Source of the DNA: Molossus alvarezi
Lineage: Eukaryota > Chordata > Mammalia > Chiroptera > Molossidae
Assembly (NCBI GenBank): GCA_037176705.1
Contig: JBAWUJ010000054.1
Coordinates: 372,001-436,000, forward strand
Direction of reading: 5' to 3'
Length of the DNA: 64,000 nucleotides
Part shown: positions 57,015-64,000 of the stretch, piece after piece
How positions within the stretch are numbered: position 1 is the stretch's first letter
Layout of the letters: every line of letters begins with the position of its first letter
The notes under the pieces: generated by a model
The model's database searches: none
What the model was told of the DNA's origin: nothing
Seen by the model: only the letters and a program-made list of their open reading frames with translations
Position numbers and translations under genes: made by a program

Positions 57015-59412
57015 ATGACACGGAAATTGATAAAATCAAGCAGGGGATGGGGCAGGGAGGGATAGAAAGAAGGGTGTCAATGGGCGAAAAATGAGAAACA
57101 TCTGTAACACAAACAAATTTATAAATAAAGGAATTTAAAAAAGTAAAGATAAAGTTTCCACTTTGAAAAATAATGAACAAAACAAAAAGCTGATTCTTTG
57201 AAAAGATAAACAAGATTGATTAATTCTTAGCCAGACTCACCAAGAAACAAAAAGTGAGTCCCCCATAATCAAAATCAGAAACATAAGAGGAGAAATAACA
57301 ACTGATGCCACAGTAATACAAAGGATCATTAAAACATAATATGAACAATTATATGCCAATAAATTGGACAATCTAAGCAAAATCAACAAATTCCTAGAAA
57401 CAGAGTCGCCCAAAACTGAACTGGAAAGAGACAGAAAACTTGAATAGGCCAATAACATCTAAGGCAATTGAAGATATTCAGAAACTTCCAGCAAATCAAA
57501 CCCCAGGCATAGATGGCTTCATCGGGAGTTTTATCAAACATTTAAAGAAGATCTAACACCCATTCTCCTCAAACTATTCTAAGAAAATTCCAAGAAGACA
57601 AAAGACTTCCAAACTCATTGTATGAATCCAGCATAATATAAATTCCAAAACCAGATAGAGACATTACAAAGAAATACAACTGCAGGCCAATATCCCTGAT
57701 GAACACCGATTCCAAAATCCTTAACAAAATCTCAGCAAATGGGATCCAGCAATACATCAAAAAAATTATTCATAATGACCAAGTGGGATACATCACAGGG
57801 AAGCAAGGATGGCACAATATCCCCATATTAATGAATGTGACACAACACAAACAAAATTAATGATAAAACCCATAATATCATATTGAGAGATTCTAAAAAA
57901 GCATTCTACAAAATCCAGCCAAGACCTAGAACAAAAGTTTATATGGAACAACAAAAGACACCTAAATGCCACAGTAATCTTCAAAATAAAGAACAAAGTA
58001 TGAGGGATCATAATACCAGGTATCAGATTATACTACAAAGCCACTATAATCAATACACCCTGGTACTGGCACAAAAACAGGCATATAGATCAATGGAACA
58101 GAACAGAGAACCCATAAATTGACCCAAATCATTATCGTCAATTAATAGTGGACAAGATGGCAAGAGCATACAGTGGAGTAAATACAACCTCTTCAATAAA
58201 TGGTGCAGGGAAAATTGGACAGTTATTTGCAAAAAAATGAAACTAGACCACCAACATACACGATACACAGAAATAGACTCAAGATGGATAAATGGCCTAC
58301 ATGTGACTTGTGAATATATAAAAATTCTAGAAGAAAATATAGGCAACAAAATTTCAGACATCCCACAAAGCAGAATTTTCATGGTTACAATGCCTAAGGA
58401 AAGGGAACCAAGAAAAAAATGAACACCTGGGATGAAAAAGCTTCTGCACAGCAAAAGAAATAAGAATCAAAACAGAAATGGAAGCCAGTATATGAGACAG
58501 CATAATTGACAATGATACATGATATAAGGGATTAATTTGCAAAATATATAGAGTACTCATAAAACTCAACAAAAGGAAGACAACGAAGCCAATGAAAAAA
58601 ATGGGCAGAGGATCTAAATAGACACTTCTCCAAAAAGGACATACAAATGGCCAAGAGACATATGAGAAAATGCTCAATGTCACTAATCATCACAGAGATG
58701 CAAATTAAAACAATAATGACATATCACTTCACACCTGTCAGAATGGCCGCCATCAACAAATCATCAAACAACAAGTGCTGACCAGGATGTGGAGAACAGG
58801 GGACCCTAGCACACTGCTGGTGGGAATGCAGACTGGTAGAGCCACTATGGAGAACAATATGGTGTTTCTTCAAAAAAATAAAAATGGAACTGCCATTTCA
58901 CCCAGTGATCCCACTTCTAGCATTATATCCTAAGAAGCCTGAAACACCAATCAGAAAGAATATATGTGCCCCTATGTTCATAGCAGCACTATTTACAATT
59001 ACTGAGACCTGGAAACAACCCAAGTGTCCATCAATAAATGAGTGGATCAAAAAGCGGTGGTACATATACACAAGGGAGTACTATACAGCTGTAGGAAAGA
59101 TCTCCTATCCTTTGAGACAACATAGAGGAACCTAGACATTATTATCCAAAGTGAAACAATTCAACCATAGAAAGAGAGCTATCACATAATCTCATTTATT
59201 TTTGCAATATAATAAACAAAACTACCTGATGAACAAAACAGACCCAGAGACATGGAAGTAGGGTAAATGCTGACAAACCTCAGCAGAAGGGTGGGGGGGG
59301 GGGGATAACCACAGACTCATATGCAGGTTTTACAACAATGCTTGGGGGTGGGGAACTGGGTGGAGGGTGTCAATGGGGAACAAAGGAAAAACATCTGTAA
59401 CAACAACAACAA
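57015..59412 (+). mobile_element. Old L1 unit F2, 3' part
   Basis: Continues unit F2 from ORF2 codon ~22 straight into a 3'UTR-like segment (GGGGATGGGGCAGGGAGGG at about 57044, GAAACATCTGTAACAC) with an A-rich end near 57150. It then enters ORF2 again at about codon 345 and runs to the true 3'UTR and (CAA)n tail near 59410. This is the same order as unit F0. Confidence 0.82.
57160..59212 (+). pseudogene. Unit F2 ORF2 from about codon 345 to the end, broken
   Basis: Blocks in order: [16 protein letters not shown] at about 57185, NQTPGIDGFIGSFIK-like at about 57495, [17 protein letters not shown] near 57670, then a deletion that removes the catalytic FADD region. The text jumps from RDSKKAFYKIQP (about 57890) to PRTKVYMEQQ (about 57925), a loss of roughly 700 bases relative to L1-[18 protein letters not shown] follows at about 58060, a decayed zinc-knuckle block near 58775 (CTGACCAGGATGTGG), and the end at TAA 59210-59212. 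Heavily mutated. Confidence 0.82.
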
Positions 59413-59429
59413 AATTAGATATAAAGAAT

Positions 59430-59615
59430 AATAAAGTTCCACAGTACCAGCCCAGTAAAAATAGTCACAGGAATAAAGTGTAGCATAGGGAATACAGTCA
59501 ATAATATCAAAATGACTATGTCTGGTGCAAGATGGGTATATAAACAGCTAATCACTTTGACATACACCTTAAACTAACATAGTATTGTATGTCAACAGTA
59601 ATTTAAATATAAAAA
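59430..59615 (+). repeat. Ancient L1 3'UTR
   Basis: ATAGGGAATACAGTCAATAATATC, GGTGCAAGATGGGTATATA, CTAATCACTTTGACATACACC and AACATAGTATTGTATGTCAACAG followed by an A-run: the common 3' end of older placental L1 families. Confidence 0.75.
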
Positions 59616-59639
59616 AAAAAAAATTTAAAGAATCACATA

Positions 59640-60300
59640 CACACACACCCCGCACACAAGAGAGCACATGAGAATCCGGGCTGTCAGTCTGAGGGTCGCT
59701 GACGGCCGGGCTTCAGGACTGTGTTCTGAGTGGCCCAGCTGCAGGGCCCATAACTAGGGCTCTGCACTCTCTCCCTTGGGTCCCAGGACAGGGAACCCCA
59801 AGGCCCACGCCATACCCGGCCGTGGGCCCGGACTCCAGTGGAGGCAGGAGGGGTGGCGGCAGGGCGAGGTCCAGCTGTCCCAGTGTTGCCCATCCCAGCT
59901 TCCTGCCCCAACACCTGTGCCCCCCAAGTTCTCACCACCACTGGTCCTGAACCCACCCCACTTACCTGGCTTCGAATCCAGCCTCAGCCTAGGCGCAGCC
60001 TCCGCTGCCGGAAGAAGGTAGGACGACGGTGTCTCCAGGCCTCTCTCCAGGAACAAAACGGCGGCTACTCGCGCCAAGATGGCGTCCATGCAGAAGGCGT
60101 GCCCTGTGGGCGGGGACACGCATGGGGCAGGGGGCAGGGCCAGGAGCTGGGTTTGCAGAAGTACCTTTCTGTGGGCTGTGCACATGGCCAACCCAGAGAG
60201 GTGCATCTCCATCCTGCTGGAGACTGGGGAGGTTTGCTGATTGAGCGTCTGGGCCCCAGGAATGCTGCCAGGTATGTGTGGATGACAGATATGTGGGCTC
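59640..60300. promoter_or_regulatory. CpG-island-like region, candidate promoter
   Basis: GC-rich with many CpGs, in sharp contrast with both flanks, and not an L1 5'UTR. It contains an ETS-type CCGGAAG at 60008-60014, GC boxes (GGGCGGGG at 60108-60115) and an AAGATGGCG YY1-type motif at 60076-60084. Both strands offer a first exon: a plus-strand ATG at 60079, and a minus-strand CCAG/GTAAGT donor at 59964-59969. The region may be the start of a real host gene, single or bidirectional, most of which would lie outside this window or in long introns filled by L1. Confidence 0.6.
60079..60096 (+). CDS. Possible first coding exon, UBE2W-like start
   Basis: ATGGCGTCCATGCAGAAG in a strong Kozak context (CCAAGATGG) gives MASMQK, then the sequence turns intron-like (GCGTGCCCTGTGGGCGGGG). 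MASMQK is how the ubiquitin-conjugating enzyme UBE2W begins, as I recall it. UBE2W attaches ubiquitin to protein N-termini. The GC-rich upstream text fits a first exon. Against this: six residues are weak evidence, the donor would be GC and not GT (AAG/GCGTGC), and the rest of the enzyme does not follow within the window. On the opposite strand an alternative first exon starting MDAILARVAAVLFLERG ends at a good GTAAGT donor (59964). Confidence 0.3.
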
Positions 60301-60516
60301 GAGTCTTTTTTTTTTAAATTAACTTTTTTGAGAAATTCTACCTGCTTTCTGTAAATGCCTTATACTCTGTCAGATCTACCTCAAAATGAGTTTTTGGAAA
60401 GGTCCTCAAAATGTTTCTTTCTCTTACAACCCATCTCAGCTAATTTATAAATATATATAGCATTCCCTAAATAATAATATTTTATACAGAGACTATTTCA
60501 TACAGGGTCAAATGTC
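60301..60516. other. AT-rich sequence, unassigned
   Basis: Opens with a T-run at about 60307. No element or gene recognised before the antisense L1 begins. Confidence 0.35.
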
Positions 60517-60805
60517 AGTTCAAGTTTTTAAATTTTGAGGAAACACCACATTGTTTTCCATAGTGGCTGCACCAGTATGCATTTCCACCAGCAGTGTACT
60601 AGAGTGCCTTTTCTCAACATCCTCGTTATCACTTGTTTTTTGATAATTTATTGATGAGAGCCATTCTGATAGGTGTGAGGTGATACCTCATAGTTTTTTA
60701 ATTTGCACCTCTCTGATGATTAGTGAACATTTTTTCATATATCTTTTGGCCATTTGTATGTCCTGATTGGAGAAGTGTTTATTTAGATCCTCTGGCTATT
60801 TTTTT
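60517..60805 (-). mobile_element. L1-I, antisense old L1 ORF2 fragment
   Basis: Minus-strand ORF2 C-terminal text, including the zinc-knuckle region (near 60600, CACTTGTTTTTTG ... AACACC) and the block that reads [15 protein letters not shown]. More diverged than L1-J, and interrupted at about 60805 by L1-J. Confidence 0.7.
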
Positions 60806-63800
60806 TCTTTTCGTTTTTTCTTTCATTAATTAATTAATTTGTTTTTGTTACCGATGTTTCTCCATTTCCCCCCACTGACTCCCCCCTCTCCCTTCCTCCC
60901 TGCCCTGTCTCCAGCTTTGTTGATCATGTTTATTGTTCATGCATACGTGCATATAAGTTCTGCGGTCTATCTCTCCCCCACCACACCCTCTTCTGGGGAT
61001 TGTCTGTCTGTACCCCACTTCCATGTCTCTGGGAATACCCCATTCCTCAGACTGTTATGTTCACTATATTCCACAAATAAGTGAGATAAGATGATACTTG
61101 TCTTTCTCTGTTTGGCTTGTTTCACATAGGATAATACTTTCCAGGTCCCTCCATGTAGTCTCAAAGGATAAGAGATCTTTCTTTGTTACAGCTGCATAGT
61201 ACTCCATTGTGTTTATGTGCCACCGCTTTTTGATCCATTTGTCTACTAATGAACACTCGGGCTGTTTCCAGATTTTAGCTGTTGTAAATAGTGCTGCTAC
61301 AAACATGGGGGTACATATATTTTTTTCTGATTGGTGTTTCAGGCTTCTTAGGGTATATTACTAGAAATGGGATCACTGGGTCAAATGGAAGATCAATTTT
61401 TAACTTTTTGAGGTAACACCATAGTGTTTTCCCAGGGGCTTCATCAGTCTCCATTCCCACCAGCAGTGTACTAGAGTCCCCTTTTCTCCACACCCTCACC
61501 AACACTTGTGGTTAGATGATTTGTTTATGGCGGCCATTCTGACAGGTTTGAGGTGATACCTCACTTTTGTTTTAATTTGCATCTCTCTGATGATTAGTGA
61601 TGATGAGCATTTCTTCATATGTCTCTTAGCCATTTGTATGTCCTGTTTAGAGAGGTGTCTATTTAATTCCTCTGCCCATTTTTTAATTGGGATCTTTGTC
61701 TTCCTTTTGTTGAGTTATATTAGCACACTATATATATTGGAAAGTAATCCGTTATCTGATATTTCATTAGCAATTATGCTCTCCCAAACAGTGGGTAGCC
61801 TTTCAGTTTGATGATGTTATCTTTCGCTGAGCAGAATCTTTTGAGTTTGATTCAGTCCCATGTGTTCATTTTCTCCTTTGTTTCTGTTGCCTTAGGTGAC
61901 ATATCAGTGAAAATTTTGTTGCATATGATGTCTGAAATTTTTTTCCTACAGTTTCTTCTAGGATTTTTATGGATTCATGAGTCACATTTAACTCTTTTAT
62001 CCACTTTGAGTTTATTTTTGTGTATGTTGTAAGTTGATGGTCTAGTTTCATTTTTTGCTTGTAGCTGTCCAATTTTTCCAACACCATTTATTAAAGAGGT
62101 TGCCCTTACTCCACTGTATGTTCATGCCACCTTTGTCAAATATTAATTGAGCATATTGCCTTGGGTCCATTTCTGGGTTCTCTGTTTTGTTCCACTGGTC
62201 TATATGCCTGTTCTTGTGCCAGCACCAGGCTGTTTTGATTACAGTGGCTTTGTAGGATAACCTGATATCTGGTAAGGTGATCCCTCCAACTTTGTTTTTC
62301 TTTTTCAAGATTGCTGTGGCTACTTGAGGTATTTTTTGGTTCCCTATGAACTTCCGAAGTATATGTTCTAATTCTGTGAAGTATGCCATTGGTGTTTTGA
62401 TGGGGATTGCATTGATTCTATAGATTGCTTTGGGTAGTATGGACATTTTAATGATGTTAATTCTTCCAATCCATAAACAAGGTATGTGCTTCCACGTTTT
62501 TATATCTTTCTTTATTTCTTTTTTTCAATCACTTGTTTTTTTCTGCAAATAGGTTCTTTATTTCTTTGGTTAAATTTATACCTAGGTATCTTAATTAGTT
62601 TGCCTCAATTGTAAATGAGATTGTTTTCTTACTTTCTCTTTCTGTTCATCATTGGTGCATAAGAATGCCATCAATTTCTTGACATTAATTTTGTACTTTG
62701 CTACTTTTCCAAATTCATTCATTCAGTCTAGTAAATTATTGATGGAATCTTTGAGGTTGTCTGCATATAGTATCATATGATCTGATAATTATGACAATTT
62801 CATTTTCTTCTTTCCAATTTAGATCCCTTTTATTTTTTCTTCCTGTTTGATTGCTATGGCTAAGACTTCCAGTACTATGTTAAATAAGATTGGCAAAAGC
62901 GGGCATCCTTGCCTTGTTTCTGTTCTTAACGGAAGTGATTTTTGTTTTTGCCCATTGAGTATGATGTTGGCTGTATTTTCTTCATATATAGCCTTTATTA
63001 TGTTGGGATATGATTCATTTATTGCCGCATTGGTGAGTGGTTTTATCAGTAATGGATGCTGGATTTTGTCGAAGGTTTTTTTGGCATCTGTTGATATGAT
63101 CATGTGGTTTTATTCTTCATTTTATTTATGTGGCGTATCACATTTATTGATTTGTGAATATTGTACCAGCCTTGCATCCCTGGGATGAATCCAACTTGAT
63201 CATGGTGAGTAGTTTTTTTGGTGTATTGCTGGATCTATTTGCTACTATTTTATTCAGGATTTAGGCATCTATGTTCATCAGGGATATTGGCCTGTAGCTT
63301 TTTTTCTTTGTAGTGCCATTTTCTGGTTTTGGAATAAGAATTATGCTGGCTTCATAAAATGAGTTTGGAAGTCGTCCTTCTTCTTGAATTTTTTGAAATA
63401 GTTTGAGGAGAATGGGTGTTAGTTCTTCTTTGAATGTTCGATAAAACTCCCCCGTGAAGCCACTCAGGACTGGGCTTTTGTTTGCTGGGAGAGTCTTGAT
63501 TACATGTTCAATTTCTTCTATTGTTATTGGTCTGTTCAAGTTTTATTTCTCTTCCTGTCCAGTTTTGGGAGACTATGTGTTACTAGAAATCAATCCATTT
63601 CACTCAGATTGTCAAATTTGTTGTCATATAATTGTTCATGCTAGTTGTTAACGATCTTTTGTATTTCTGTGGTGTCAATTGTTACTTCTCTTTTATTTCT
63701 GATTTTGTATATTTGGGTTCTCTCTCTTTGTTTCTTGGTGAGTCTAGCTAAGGGTCCATCAATCTTGTTTATCTTTTTGAAAAAACAGCTCTTTGTGTCA

Positions 63801-64000
63801 TTGATTCTTTGCATTGTTTTCTTCTACTCTGTGTCATTTAGTTCTGCTCTAATCTTTACTATTTCCTTCCTTCTACGTGCTCTGAGGTTTTCTTTTTGTT
63901 TGCTTTCTAGTTCTTTAAGTTGCAAGGTTAGATAGTCTATTAGAGATTTTTCTTGTTTTTTTGAGGTAGACTTGTAGTGCTATGAACCTCCCTCTCAGAG
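60806..64000 (-). mobile_element. L1-J, antisense LINE-1 running off the window
   Basis: 3' end at about 60806-60850 (TTAATTAATTAATTTG, T-rich), 3'UTR to about 61060, then ORF2 antisense to the window edge, where it reaches about codon 295. It is not truncated before the window ends, so it could be full length beyond 64000. Confidence 0.88.
61064..64000 (-). pseudogene. L1-J ORF2, broken, partial at the window edge
   Basis: Minus-strand ORF2 from its stop near 61064 up past KELES (about 63910, sense at codon 324). Blocks: zinc-knuckle-like region near 61480 ([17 protein letters not shown] is the shifted frame), [22 protein letters not shown] near 62195, [12 protein letters not shown] [22 protein letters not shown] near 62890, [23 protein letters not shown] near 63460. 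The FADD region near 62780 is damaged (a gap in CATATAGTATCATATGATC). Multiple frameshifts. Its family role is reverse transcription of L1 RNA; this copy is not functional as read. Confidence 0.86.

Noticed and set aside
59838..60317. 159-codon plus-strand frame over the CpG island
   Set aside because: GC-rich DNA keeps frames open by lack of AT-rich stops. This frame conflicts with the better-supported ATG at 60079 and with the minus-strand donor. No domain seen.

Overview
The window looks like bat (Chiroptera, probably Yangochiroptera) nuclear DNA. It holds several tRNA-derived VES-type SINEs, whose heads show a GGTTCGNNTCC B-box next to a GGCCGGTTTGGCTCAG-like A-box region. It also holds many copies of one mammalian LINE-1 lineage, plus old MIR, L2, L1M and hAT fossils. 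There are no prokaryotic-style genes. Almost every long open frame belongs to an L1 or is a by-product of a 24-bp satellite. The genus cannot be told from the sequence alone.

Layout. (1) 1-21901 is a 24-bp satellite built from two perfect 10-bp palindromes. It is split by a nested stack: L1-A (5104-18224, target-site duplication AAGTC[A/C]ATAGCTGG-like) sits in the satellite, and a younger full-length L1-B (8149-14972, 15-bp duplication) sits inside ORF2 of L1-A. L1-B keeps an open 300-codon ORF1 and a 1274-codon ORF2 broken by one TAG. It has 116-bp tandem monomers in its 5'UTR, an unusual 5' leader (a tRNA-Lys-type retroviral primer-binding-site sequence plus an antisense SINE piece) and an apparent 3' transduction. 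The satellite flips orientation near 21310. (2) 21902-24680 is an antisense, 5'-truncated L1 (L1-C). (3) 24676-31200 holds two copies of a roughly 2-kb segmental duplication. Both copies share one SINE, and only one carries a later L1 tail. The 2.3 kb between them includes a possible exon. (4) 31200-40700 is mostly old intergenic or intronic DNA with a decayed hAT transposase, a 169-bp duplication ending exactly at a SINE 5' end, MIR/L2/L1M relics and a tandemly duplicated CA repeat. (5) 40725-59412 is L1-rich: a 5'-truncated L1-E, then a head-to-tail series of older L1 pieces (units F0, F1, F2). The F units are invaded by a VES SINE, by full-length L1-G and by L1-H inside L1-G. (6) 59640-60300 is the only CpG-island-like stretch, with promoter motifs and a possible first coding exon. 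(7) 60517-64000 is antisense L1, running off the end of the window.

No functional host gene can be demonstrated. The L1 ORFs encode an RNA-binding chaperone (ORF1p) and an endonuclease/reverse transcriptase (ORF2p), which together copy L1 RNA and, in trans, SINE RNA into new sites. That machinery explains most of the structure here. The points most worth a second look are the hybrid 5' leader and monomer array of L1-B, an in-frame TAG shared by two separately inserted L1s, the recurring rearranged architecture of the old F-family L1s, the double-palindrome satellite with its inversion, and the CpG island.
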